64,000 nucleotides of DNA from Gemmatimonadota bacterium. GTDB lineage: Bacteria > Gemmatimonadota > Gemmatimonadetes > Longimicrobiales > Gaopeijiaceae. Both the position numbers and the translations under genes were made by a program. Where the stretch lies: the NCBI GenBank assembly GCA_041390105.1, contig JAWKQO010000001.1, positions 491,001 to 555,000 on the forward strand, read 5' to 3'. This document shows, in pieces, positions 8,963 through 17,162 of this stretch; the stretch's first letter is position 1; each line of letters opens with the position of its first letter. The notes beneath the pieces are model-generated. The model did not search any database, had not been told where the DNA came from, and saw nothing but the letters and a program-made list of their open reading frames with translations.

Positions 8963-9916
8963 TCACTCGATGGGATCACCGCCGCGCGCGAGGTTATCGG
9001 CGGTGAAGATCCGTGTGCCCAGCGTGATGCGCTTGGGTACCTCCTCACCGGCGAGGATGCGCAACGCCAGTGCGATGGCCTCCGCGCCACCCGTGGGGTA
9101 GAGGAAGGTGGCGTCCAGAATGCCCTGAGCCACGTATTGCTGGCCCTCGTGGGGGAGCGCGTCGATGCCCACGAAACGCGCCTCGTGCTCCCGTCCCGCG
9201 GCCCGGGCTGCCAGCCAGGCGCCATGGGCTCCAGGATCGTTGTGGGCGTAGACCACGTCGATGTGCTCGTTGGTGGCCAGCGCCGATTCCATCTCCGTGC
9301 GGGCGTTGGGCTCCAACCACTCCATCTCACCCGAGAAGACGATCTCGAGGCCGGGATTGTTGGGGAGATCCAGGCCGTCCAGGAAGCCCTGGTTGCGGTC
9401 GCGCCCGGGCGTGGAGGTCATGAGGCCCTTCAACTCCACGATCTTGCCGGTTCCGCCCAGGACATCGCGGATCCAGCGGCCGGCTTCGCGGCCGATGCGG
9501 ACATTGTCAGCTCCGATGAACGCAGTGTACTCCTCGCCCTGCACCTCACGGTCCAGCACGATGACCGGGATCCCCGCATGGTAGGCCGCTGCCACCGGAG
9601 CGGTCAGGGGAGCGGCCTCCTTGGGGCTGATGATGATCAGGTCCACTCCCTGCTCCACGAACTCCTCGACCTGGGCCCGTTGGGTGAGCGCGTTGTTCTG
9701 GGCGTCCTTGAAGATCACCCGCAGGTTGTCGTGGGCCTCGGCCGCAGCACGGATGTCGGCGTCCATCTGAACGCGCCATGGCTCGCCCAGGTTGGACTGG
9801 CTCATCCCGATCACGAACGGATCGTCGGGCGTCCCGGCGTGGCGCCGCGCACCGTCCCCGCCGCACGCGAACAGGACGAGAGAGAAGCAGGCGATCAGAG
9901 CGGTACGGTGGCGCAT
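8963..9916 (-). CDS. Sugar ABC transporter substrate-binding lipoprotein (RbsB-like)
   Basis: A 317-residue periplasmic binding protein anchored by an N-terminal lipid: the lipobox LFAC ends at Cys18. The mature part is a type I periplasmic fold of the ribose/galactofuranose group, with VIGMSQSNLGEPWR near the start, DLIIISPKEAAPLTAPV, GIPVIVLDRE and VYAHNDPGAHGA, all typical of RbsB/YtfQ-like proteins. It sits between the permease gene (37 bp upstream) and the isomerase gene (79 bp downstream) and gives the importer its specificity. A pentose or other furanose-derived monosaccharide is the natural guess from the pathway genes; the sequence alone does not settle it. Confidence 0.9.
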   Translation of the reverse strand: MRHRTALIACFSLVLFACGGDGARRHAGTPDDPFVIGMSQSNLGEPWRVQMDADIRAAAEAHDNLRVIFKDAQNNALTQRAQVEEFVEQGVDLIIISPKEAAPLTAPVAAAYHAGIPVIVLDREVQGEEYTAFIGADNVRIGREAGRWIRDVLGGTGKIVELKGLMTSTPGRDRNQGFLDGLDLPNNPGLEIVFSGEMEWLEPNARTEMESALATNEHIDVVYAHNDPGAHGAWLAARAAGREHEARFVGIDALPHEGQQYVAQGILDATFLYPTGGAEAIALALRILAGEEVPKRITLGTRIFTADNLARGGDPIE

Positions 9917-9953
9917 GCGGGTGAGATCCGGATCGGGTGGGGGCCGGCGGCCG

Positions 9954-10946
9954 TCACTTCCTGGCGCGCTGGAATAGTACGGCGCACACGATGATCGCGC
10001 CCGTGAGCATGAGGCGAGTCGCCTCCGGAGCCGCGTTCAGCGAAAGGATCTTCTGCAGATACCCGATGGTGAGGACCCCCACGAAGGTAAGCGCCACGCT
10101 CCCCCTGCCACCGGTGAGCGGGGTGCCCCCGATGACCACCATGGCGATGGCGTCGAGCTCGTAGGCCATCCCGGTCTCAGGGTCGCCTTGGGTCTCTTGG
10201 GCCGCCTGGCAAATCCCTGCAACCGCTGCGAACAGTCCGGACAGAGCGTAGGCCGCGACGAGTGTGCGTCCCACGGGGACGCCCGAGAGGCGTGCCGCCT
10301 CCTCGTTTCCGCCTACCGCGTAGATATGCCGTCCCAAGCGCAGGCGCTCCAACACCACCCACGTCACCGCAACGCACAAGAGGAAGACCACGGTGACGAT
10401 GGACAGGGAGCCGCCCAGGATGCGGGAGTCGATGAGCTGGAAGATCCGCGGCAGGTCCACCACCTCGGAGGTGCCGTCGGCCGCCACCACATAGTTGGTG
10501 ACCTTCTTTCCTCCCGATACGACCTTGGCCAGGCCGCGGGCAAAGGCCATCATGGCCAGCGTGACGATGAAGGGTTGGATGCGCATGCGCGCGACCAGGA
10601 ACCCTGACAGGGACCCCAGAGCGGCACCGGCAGCCAACACCGCCAGGATCGCCGTGGTCGCGCCCCAGCCCATGGGCATCGTGAGGGTCGCGAAGCTCAC
10701 TGCGGCCAGAGCCAGGAGCGAGCTCACCGAGAGGTCGATTCCGGCGCTCACGATGACCACCGTCATGCCGCAGGCCAGGATCCCGTAGACCGAGACCTGG
10801 CGGAGCATGTCCCTGTGGACGCTCCAGCGGAAGAAGGCTCCGTCGGCGTTGAACACCGCACCGAGGGCCACCATGAAGAGGAGCGCGAGGAGGGCCCGCG
10901 CGAAGGGTGTGGCCAGGAAGCTGCGAACCTGTCCCGCTCTCTTCAC
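9954..10946 (-). CDS. Sugar ABC transporter permease (RbsC-like)
   Basis: A 330-residue inner-membrane permease of the branched-chain/ribose type, with about eight to ten hydrophobic helices. Family landmarks are YGILACGMTVVIVSAGIDLSV, QPFIVTLAMMAFARGLA, the coupling-helix region HIYAVGGNEEAARLSGV and MVVIGGTPLTGGRGSV. It presumably works as a homodimer with the double ATPase encoded just upstream. GTG 10946 is chosen because it overlaps the ATPase stop as GTGA, giving the normal family length; the frame upstream of it is open but lies inside the ATPase gene. Confidence 0.92.
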   Translation of the reverse strand: MKRAGQVRSFLATPFARALLALLFMVALGAVFNADGAFFRWSVHRDMLRQVSVYGILACGMTVVIVSAGIDLSVSSLLALAAVSFATLTMPMGWGATTAILAVLAAGAALGSLSGFLVARMRIQPFIVTLAMMAFARGLAKVVSGGKKVTNYVVAADGTSEVVDLPRIFQLIDSRILGGSLSIVTVVFLLCVAVTWVVLERLRLGRHIYAVGGNEEAARLSGVPVGRTLVAAYALSGLFAAVAGICQAAQETQGDPETGMAYELDAIAMVVIGGTPLTGGRGSVALTFVGVLTIGYLQKILSLNAAPEATRLMLTGAIIVCAVLFQRARK

Positions 10947-12511
10947 GCGACGGCCTCCCGGGCCGCTCCACCGTGACCCATGGCTGCGGCCAGGATCCCC
11001 TCCTTCGTGGCGGACGCGCTCGTCATCTCGGAAACCAGCCGCCCGCGGTGCATGACGAGGATCCGGTGCGACAGCGATAGAAGTTCGTCGAGCTCGGACG
11101 TCGTGAGGAGGATGGAGATCCCCTGGGCTGCCCACCCGCGCAGCAACTCGTAGATGTCCGACTTGGCACCGATGTCGATCCCCCGGGTCGGCTCGTCCAG
11201 GAGGAGGATGCGCGGCGCGGTCAGCATGCAGCGCGCGAGGTAGGCCTTTTGCTGGTTGCCACCGGAAAGGGTGCCCACCGGCGCATCGAGGGAAGGCGCC
11301 CTCAGCCGAAGGCGCTCGGTGGCCTGGGCGACGGCGCTGCGCTCCGACCCCCGACGTACCCACCCAAGCGGGCCCGTGTAGGCGGCCAGGCTGGAGAGGC
11401 TGACGCTGTGCACCACGCTCTGGGCGGGGGCCAACCCCAGCGCCTTCCGGTCGGCAGTGAGGAGGGCCAGCCCCGCACTCAGGGCTTCGGCCGGGGTCCG
11501 GGGAGTGAAGGGAGATCCCTCCAGCGTGAACGATCCGGTCACGGGACCGGCGGCGTCTGCGAAGAGCGCGTGAAGGAGATGGGACGCGCCCGACCCCTGC
11601 AATCCAGCCAGTCCCAGGATCTCCCCCTGCCGTAGGGTCAGAGAGACGCCGTCCACCAGCTGGCGCCCTGCCACCTGAGGGTCGGAGAGCGTGAGCGCTT
11701 CGACGCGAAGCACCTCCCGAGCTGCGCGAGCCGGCGGGGCGGCGGCGGAGTCTGTCGCCCGCACTTCGGCAACGGTGAGGTCCCTCCCCACCAACTTGGA
11801 AACCAACTCTGCCGGGGGGAGATGGGCGGCGGGGGCGGTCACTACCGCTTTTCCGTCCCGGAGCACGGTGATGCGGTCGGCCAGGCGGTAGATCTCGTCC
11901 ATGCGGTGGGTGATGTAGAGGATTCCCTTTCCCTGCGCGCGTAGCGCCGCCAGGCGGGAGAAGAGGGTCTCCGCCTCCCTCTCACTGAGGGCGCTGGTGG
12001 GCTCGTCGAGGATGATCACAGCGGCCTCCCGGGCCAGGGCCCGGACGATCTCCAGCATCTGCTGCGCGGAGACCGGGAGTCCGGCGACGACCTGACGCGG
12101 GGAGGCCTCGAGGCCGGCGGCGGCCAGCAGACGCGCGGCCTCAGCCTCCTGGGTCCGGAAGTCCACCCGGCCCCAGCGGTCCACGAGCTCAGAGCCCAGG
12201 AACAGGTTATCCGCTATAGAGAGGGAGGCGACCAGCGAAAGCTCCTGGTGGATGGTCGCGATCCCGGAGCGGGTGGCGTCCGCCGGCCCGGAGAAGCGAC
12301 GGGGTCGACCCTGGACGGACAGGGTGCCCTCGAACTCCGTGTGCACGCCTGAGAGGATGTTGACCAGGGTGCTCTTTCCGGCGCCGTTCTCTCCGGCCAG
12401 GACGTGCACCTCCCCGGCGCGGAGATCGAAGTCGACGCCGTGCAGCACCTCCACGGGCCCGAAGGATTTGCGGGCGCCCTGCAGCGACACGAGGGGCGAG
12501 TCGGGGTTCAC
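10943..12511 (-). CDS. Sugar ABC transporter ATPase, two nucleotide-binding domains (RbsA-like)
   Basis: A 522-residue cytoplasmic double ATPase of the RbsA/MglA/XylG type. The first domain has Walker A GENGAGKST (40-48), Q-loop IHQELSLV, a signature degenerate in the family way (PVSAQQMLEIVRAL), and Walker B VIILDEPTSAL followed by ITHRMDE. The second domain has the usual eroded Walker A (GLQGSGASHLL), a good signature LSGGNQQKAYLARC and Walker B ILLLDEPTRGID. It starts 20 bp after the first GH172 gene and overlaps the permease gene by four bases, so the three importer genes form one unit with the glycosidases and catabolic enzymes. Confidence 0.93.
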   Translation of the reverse strand: MNPDSPLVSLQGARKSFGPVEVLHGVDFDLRAGEVHVLAGENGAGKSTLVNILSGVHTEFEGTLSVQGRPRRFSGPADATRSGIATIHQELSLVASLSIADNLFLGSELVDRWGRVDFRTQEAEAARLLAAAGLEASPRQVVAGLPVSAQQMLEIVRALAREAAVIILDEPTSALSEREAETLFSRLAALRAQGKGILYITHRMDEIYRLADRITVLRDGKAVVTAPAAHLPPAELVSKLVGRDLTVAEVRATDSAAAPPARAAREVLRVEALTLSDPQVAGRQLVDGVSLTLRQGEILGLAGLQGSGASHLLHALFADAAGPVTGSFTLEGSPFTPRTPAEALSAGLALLTADRKALGLAPAQSVVHSVSLSSLAAYTGPLGWVRRGSERSAVAQATERLRLRAPSLDAPVGTLSGGNQQKAYLARCMLTAPRILLLDEPTRGIDIGAKSDIYELLRGWAAQGISILLTTSELDELLSLSHRILVMHRGRLVSEMTSASATKEGILAAAMGHGGAAREAVA

Positions 12512-12531
12512 GGCAGGTCCGGCCGGAGGCT

Positions 12532-13686
12532 TCAGCGGCCCATGGTGGGACCACCCACGTCGTGCTGCGTGGGGATCCGGTCCGCCGCCGGCGGGAGCGC
12601 GGGGAAGGGGGCGTGGGGTTCGTCCTGATACCAGTACGCCACCGTGTAGAAGTTGTCGGCCCGGTGGTTCGCGTGGCCGCTCTCGATGGTGACTTTGATG
12701 TCCTTCTGGAAGACCACGGGGGAGTCGGTATGGAAGCGGTACACCATCCAGGTGGACCCACGGTCGTCACCGCCGTTCATGGGATTGCCGTACCGCTGAT
12801 AGGCGAAGGTGGGGTGCTCGTTGCCGAACGGGTTGATCCCGCAGCCCCCGTAGCACCAGGCACCCAGGTAGTAGTCCTCCGAGCCCGTTCCCACGATCTG
12901 GGGGGCGCTGGCGCCGTCGATGAAGAACATGTCGTCGCCTTCGCCCCACCAATCGGCCTGGTTCTGGAGGATGCTGTGGGTGACTCCCACGTAGTGCCCG
13001 TGACCCTTGGCCTCCAGGATGACGTAGTTGTCTCTTCCGTCGAGATTGGGCCGGTCGTTCACCTCGCTCTGACCGTTGCGCTCCCACTCCGACGTCCAGG
13101 CTTGGTTGGGCGTCGCCTGGCGGTACTGGGCGTGGAAGTAGCCGAGATCCGCGGGGAGCGAAGCGTGCTTCTCATAGTCGATGTTGAAGTAGAACGCACC
13201 GACGTCGATCTCCCCTTCGTTGGTCACGGTGATTCGCGCCGATCGCTGGAAGGGCATGGGGAAGTACGCGTTGAGGGCCTTTTGCGAACCTACCGAGAGC
13301 GGCCCCGACTCGTAGAGGAAGTACCGCCCCAACCCCAGGCCGAAAAAGTCCCCCACCGGTGATTCCACGCTCGGCGTGTCCTCGCCGTCCCAGTACATGC
13401 GCAGAACCAGGTTCTTCAGGTGCCACCGGTCGCTGGTGGCGATGGTGAACCAGATGTGACTGATGACACCAGGTCCGTCGAGCGCTGCCAGCGTGCGGGT
13501 CTCACCTCCGTGGATGGGATTGCCCCAGTTGCCGTCGTCGTTGGCGCCTGTGGGATCCGTGCTCGACACCTTCGCCGACGTGTAGTTGCGCAGGAACGGG
13601 AGGTTGTCCAGGTCGCGGCGCTCCTGGGCAGCTGCGAAGGCGGGAAGCACCAGGAGGGCTACGAGGAGGGACAAGGTGCGGAGCAT
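12532..13686 (-). CDS. GH172 (DUF2961) glycosidase, short form, exported
   Basis: A 384-residue exported enzyme and first gene of the minus-strand sugar operon. A signal peptide of about 20 residues ends AFAAA-Q. The core shows SSTDPTGANDDG, GPGVISHIWFT, YFPMPFQRSARI, GEGDDMFFIDG and GTGSEDYYLGAW; the Glu of EGDD and the Glu of GSED are 21 residues apart and are the candidate catalytic residues. It lacks the C-terminal extension of the long paralogue. GH172 members are known as alpha-D-fructofuranosidases/difructose dianhydride I enzymes and as exo-alpha-D-arabinofuranosidases. ATG 13686 has GGAGG five bases upstream and gives the signal peptide, although the frame is open to 13803. Confidence 0.9.
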   Translation of the reverse strand: MLRTLSLLVALLVLPAFAAAQERRDLDNLPFLRNYTSAKVSSTDPTGANDDGNWGNPIHGGETRTLAALDGPGVISHIWFTIATSDRWHLKNLVLRMYWDGEDTPSVESPVGDFFGLGLGRYFLYESGPLSVGSQKALNAYFPMPFQRSARITVTNEGEIDVGAFYFNIDYEKHASLPADLGYFHAQYRQATPNQAWTSEWERNGQSEVNDRPNLDGRDNYVILEAKGHGHYVGVTHSILQNQADWWGEGDDMFFIDGASAPQIVGTGSEDYYLGAWCYGGCGINPFGNEHPTFAYQRYGNPMNGGDDRGSTWMVYRFHTDSPVVFQKDIKVTIESGHANHRADNFYTVAYWYQDEPHAPFPALPPAADRIPTQHDVGGPTMGR

Positions 13687-13989
13687 GGGGCCTCCGGGGT
13701 TGGAGCCGCGGCGAGGATGAAGGAGCCCAGCGGATTTGAACGGCGAGAATAGGTCGAGGGGACACCCCCCCGACAGGGCGCCTGCGGCCCGACCGCATCC
13801 CATCCAGCCGTGCCTTCAGCTTTCGCGACGGGTCCCCGGCAGCCACAATGAGGAAGAGCCGAACGCTGGGGAACGTCTACGAACTGGCGTGGGTTCGTCG
13901 TCCGCACCGAGGACGGAGTGGTGGTGGCGCATACGTGTGAGGCCGGGTGAGGCTCTCCGCTCGGACCCGGCGCGCCGTCGCGCGACGCG
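13687..13989. other. Intergenic region upstream of the sugar operon
   Basis: About 300 bases without a gene, lying behind the serine hydrolase and ahead of the first GH172 gene (both minus strand). Any promoter of the eight-gene sugar operon should be here. The only AT-leaning patch is around 13733-13752; read on the minus strand it contains TATTCT (13751 to 13746), a possible -10 box about 60 bases before the start codon, but no convincing -35 at 17 bases (GTCGGG). No clear terminator for the serine hydrolase, no operator-like repeat and no RNA gene were recognised. Confidence 0.4.
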
Positions 13990-15243
13990 TCAGCCTCCCG
14001 CCGCGGGGTCGCCGGAACGCGCAGCCTCGACCAACGCGCTCCGGAACTCCAGCAGGATGCTTGCGCTCGCGCGCGGGGCCGGGAAGAGGTTCCAACTGTT
14101 GACGACCCCGATCAGGTCGTAGTCGGGCAGCACGAGCAGATACTGCTCTCCGAACCCCAGGCCGGCCCACACCTCCACGTCCTCCGTGTCCAGCCGCCAC
14201 CACTGGTAGCCGTAGCCCCAGCCTGGCGCGTTCCCGGTCTCCGCCTGGCGTCCCGTTGCCGCCGCCACCCAGCCCTCGGGCAGCAGGCGCTGGTCCTCCC
14301 AGATGCCGTCCCGCAGATAGAGCAGCCCGATCTTGGCGAGCTGTTCGGCTTCGAGATAGAGACCTCCCTCGGTATCCGGGTACCCCGTGGGGGTCTTCTT
14401 CCAGTGGTAGTCCTCGATGCCGAGTGGCCCGAACAGGTACTCCTCGGCGTAGTCGTCGATGAAGCGCCCCGTGGCCTGGCGCACGACTCCCGACATCAGA
14501 TGCGAGCCGCCGGAGCTGTACGCCCACTTCTCGCCGGGCGCTGCATCCATCGGTTGATCGAGTGTGAACTGGATCCAGTCCTGGCTGCGCTCGAGGAGCA
14601 GGGTGGTGTTGGTCTCGTCCAGGGGTCGGTCTTGCTCATGCCACTCGATGCCCGAGCGCATCGTGAGCAGATCCGCGAGGGTGGCCTCTCTGAGGCGAGA
14701 GTCCACGTTCGAGAGGTCGTGGTCCTCGAAGAAGGAAAGCAGCGGCGCCTCCACCCCGGAGAGGGCGCCCTGCTGGATCGCCGTCGCGAGCACGGTGGCC
14801 GAAACCGACTTGGTCACCGACTGCAGCGAATGCACATCGCGGCCCCGGTACCAGGGATGGATGTCGGGGTGCAGGTAGTTGTAGTCGTGCACCTCTCCGG
14901 CGCCAGAGCAAGCGTCGGTTCCGCAGCCCAACGGCCCGCGCTGGCCTCGCGAGATCTCGACATAGTCGTTTCCGTAGCGCTCGCTTCGCACCAGCCGTGC
15001 GTTCCGGATCACCACCAAGCGGTCCACGTAGCCGTAGCGGCCGTCCCGGATGCCCTCATCGACTCGGGCCAGCGGGGCGGGGTCCAGGCCCTCCGCCTCG
15101 GGGGTCGAGGGGGTCCAGCCCCGCGTGGGCCACTCAGCCGCCCGGTCGTTCCGCGGCGGTCCCGCCTCGGCTGAGCGTCCGCAGGCGCCGGTGAAGGAAA
15201 GGAGGACCAGAGCTGAAGCGATGGGGCGTGGATGGAGGTCCAT
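13990..15243 (-). CDS. Serine hydrolase, class C beta-lactamase/PBP-like lipoprotein
   Basis: A 417-residue envelope protein of the beta-lactamase (PF00144) superfamily. The signal peptide ends in a lipobox (SFTGAC), so it is probably lipid-anchored. The active-site serine motif SxxK is seen as SVTK in LQSVTKSVSATV, the second motif as YSSGG in place of the usual YxN, and a WGYGYQWW stretch follows near the usual third motif. Members include esterases, D-aminopeptidases and true AmpC enzymes; the YSS variant and the context give no reason to call this a beta-lactamase. ATG 15243 is chosen because the signal peptide begins there. Confidence 0.85.
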   Translation of the reverse strand: MDLHPRPIASALVLLSFTGACGRSAEAGPPRNDRAAEWPTRGWTPSTPEAEGLDPAPLARVDEGIRDGRYGYVDRLVVIRNARLVRSERYGNDYVEISRGQRGPLGCGTDACSGAGEVHDYNYLHPDIHPWYRGRDVHSLQSVTKSVSATVLATAIQQGALSGVEAPLLSFFEDHDLSNVDSRLREATLADLLTMRSGIEWHEQDRPLDETNTTLLLERSQDWIQFTLDQPMDAAPGEKWAYSSGGSHLMSGVVRQATGRFIDDYAEEYLFGPLGIEDYHWKKTPTGYPDTEGGLYLEAEQLAKIGLLYLRDGIWEDQRLLPEGWVAAATGRQAETGNAPGWGYGYQWWRLDTEDVEVWAGLGFGEQYLLVLPDYDLIGVVNSWNLFPAPRASASILLEFRSALVEAARSGDPAAGG

Positions 15244-15414
15244 GGCTGGGGCTCCCCTCCTCGGCGTTGCTCGTTCCGTGCTGGGGGGCAACGTAGGATC
15301 GGCCTTCCTGGGCGAGCAAACGAACCATCCACAGGGATCCTGACGCTGCCTCTGCGGTATTCCCCCGGATCAGGGCCCCGCGGGGTCTGGACACGCTTTC
15401 CAAGGGTTCGGGTA

Positions 15415-15957
15415 GTGCAAGGCTCCAGACAGAAGCTGTTCACATTCCTCGCGATCGTTCCCCTTTGGATCGCCCTGGACTGGGTCACCAAGCGATGGGC
15501 TTTGGACGCGCTCGCCGGGGGGCGCCAGATCCACGTCATCCCCGGCTTCCTGCCCTTCACGCTGGCCTACAATCGGGGGGCAGCCTTCGGCCTCGAGATC
15601 GGATCGGACCCGAGGTGGGTCTTCGTGCCGATCACGATCCTGGCCCTGGTTCTCCTCTCCACCCTCTATGTCCGAGCCAAGCCCGGCGACTGGCTGCGGG
15701 TGGTCTCGCTGGCGCTCGTCATCGCGGGCGCGCTCGGAAACCTCTACGACCGCCTTCGTTGGGACCGTGGAGTGGTCGATTTCATCGGTCCCGCCAACCT
15801 GGGGTTCGCAGACTTCCCGATCTTCAACGTCGCTGACATGGGGATCTCCTGCGGGGCGGTGCTCCTGGCCATTTCGTTCTGGCTGGAAGAGCGCCAGCTC
15901 CAGGCCGCGAGCCAGCGCGTCGACGTCGCTGCGATGCCAGCCGTCGAAGAGCGTTGA
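15415..15957 (+). CDS. lspA: Lipoprotein signal peptidase (signal peptidase II)
   Basis: A 180-residue inner-membrane aspartyl protease that cleaves the signal peptide of lipidated prolipoproteins, of which this window encodes at least ten. All LspA blocks are present: DWVTKRWA in the first helix, NRGAAFGL, the first catalytic Asp in GNLYDRL and the second in FNVADMGI. Four hydrophobic helices are visible. GTG 15415, with AAGGG eight bases upstream, gives the normal length; the frame is open further upstream but that part is hydrophilic and would overlap the serine-hydrolase start. The stop overlaps the TTG start of the mechanosensitive channel gene. Confidence 0.95.
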   Translation: MQGSRQKLFTFLAIVPLWIALDWVTKRWALDALAGGRQIHVIPGFLPFTLAYNRGAAFGLEIGSDPRWVFVPITILALVLLSTLYVRAKPGDWLRVVSLALVIAGALGNLYDRLRWDRGVVDFIGPANLGFADFPIFNVADMGISCGAVLLAISFWLEERQLQAASQRVDVAAMPAVEER

Positions 15958-17162
15958 GGGCAGCTACGACCTTCTCGGCGCTCCTCTCCCAAGACTCGGT
16001 GGCTGCGGCTCAGACCCGCTCGGCGCTGGATGCTTCGCAAGCGGTCTGGTCCGATCTGACCCAGATCTCGCCCACCGGGTGGCTGCTCGCGGTTTCCACC
16101 GCAGTGGCCGTGGGGTTGGGCCTCTCGTTCGTGTTGCGCGTTTTGATCCGGCGCTTCGAGCGGCTCGCGCAGCGCACGCGGACCGAGTTCGACGACCTGG
16201 CGGTGCAACTCCTCAGTCGGACGAGACGCCTCTTCGTGTTTCTGGTGGCGGTGTGGCTCGGCTCTCGCACCGTCGACCTCCCTCCCGCTTTGAACGGAGC
16301 GCTGAGGGGCTTGCTGGTGGTCGGTCTCTTCCTGCAGGGCGGCCTCTGGGCGAACGGGGTCGTCAACCACCTGCTGACCCGCTATCGGCGTCATCAGCTG
16401 GAGGAGGATCCGACGTCGGCGACGGCCCTGGGGGCGGTGGCCTTTCTGGCGCGCACCTCGGTCTGGGCCATCGTCTTCCTGCTGGTGGTGGCCAACCTGG
16501 GCTTCGACGTCACCGCCCTCATCACCGGCCTCGGGATCGGGGGCATCGCCATCGCCCTCGCCGTCCAGAACGTGCTCGGGGACCTGTTCGCCTCCCTTGC
16601 CATCGTCCTGGACAAGCCCTTCGTGGTGGGGGACTTCATCGCCGTCGACGGGATGAACGGCACCGTCGAGCACGTCGGTGTGAAGACCACGCGTGTGCGT
16701 TCCCTGTCGGGGGAGCAGCTCATCTTCGGCAACGCCAACCTGCTCGGCACCTCGATCCGCAACTACGGGCGACTGCGGGAACGGCGCATCGTCTTCACGA
16801 TCGGCGTCGAGTACGCCACGCCGCGCGAGAAGCTCAAGGCCATTCCAGGCTGGCTGCGTCAAGCTGTGGAGGCGCAGAAGCAGACGCGCTTCGATCGCGC
16901 CCATCTGCGGTCCTTCGGTGACTCGGCGATCGAGTTCGAGGTCGTCTACTACGTGCTCGAACCGAACTACGCGCTCTACATGGATGTGCAGCAGGCCATC
17001 AACCTGGTCGTGCACGAGGTGTTCGAGCGGGAGGGCATCGAGTTCGCCTTCCCGTCACGGACGGTCTTCCTGCGGGGGCTCGAGCCTGTGGCGGATCGGC
17101 TCAGGGCAGGGGGAGGCGGGCGGTCGGATCCAGATGAACGTGGGGACGATTTCCGCGGATAA
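15954..17162 (+). CDS. MscS-family mechanosensitive ion channel
   Basis: A 402-residue small-conductance mechanosensitive channel. It has about four hydrophobic segments, the last being the pore-lining helix of MscS type, GLGIGGIAIALAVQNVLGDL, followed by the beta domain (VVGDFIAVDGMNGTVEHVGV, TTRVRSLSGEQLIFGNANL) and the C-terminal alpha/beta domain. It should release osmolytes on hypo-osmotic shock. The start is TTG 15954, forming a TTGA overlap with lspA; an internal start is not excluded because the first 30 residues are weakly conserved in type. The last 62 bases overlap, tail to tail, the end of the FAD reductase gene on the other strand. Confidence 0.92.
   Translation: MRAATTFSALLSQDSVAAAQTRSALDASQAVWSDLTQISPTGWLLAVSTAVAVGLGLSFVLRVLIRRFERLAQRTRTEFDDLAVQLLSRTRRLFVFLVAVWLGSRTVDLPPALNGALRGLLVVGLFLQGGLWANGVVNHLLTRYRRHQLEEDPTSATALGAVAFLARTSVWAIVFLLVVANLGFDVTALITGLGIGGIAIALAVQNVLGDLFASLAIVLDKPFVVGDFIAVDGMNGTVEHVGVKTTRVRSLSGEQLIFGNANLLGTSIRNYGRLRERRIVFTIGVEYATPREKLKAIPGWLRQAVEAQKQTRFDRAHLRSFGDSAIEFEVVYYVLEPNYALYMDVQQAINLVVHEVFEREGIEFAFPSRTVFLRGLEPVADRLRAGGGGRSDPDERGDDFRG

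Noticed and set aside
13733..13752. TTCAAAT-like stretch resembling a tRNA T loop (minus strand)
   Set aside because: Flanking bases do not form a T stem and no acceptor or anticodon arm can be drawn; not a tRNA or a tRNA-derived attachment site.
13990..15243. Calling the serine hydrolase an antibiotic-resistance beta-lactamase
   Set aside because: The YxN motif is replaced by YSS, it is a predicted lipoprotein, and there is no AmpR or resistance context; esterase or peptidase relatives are equally likely.
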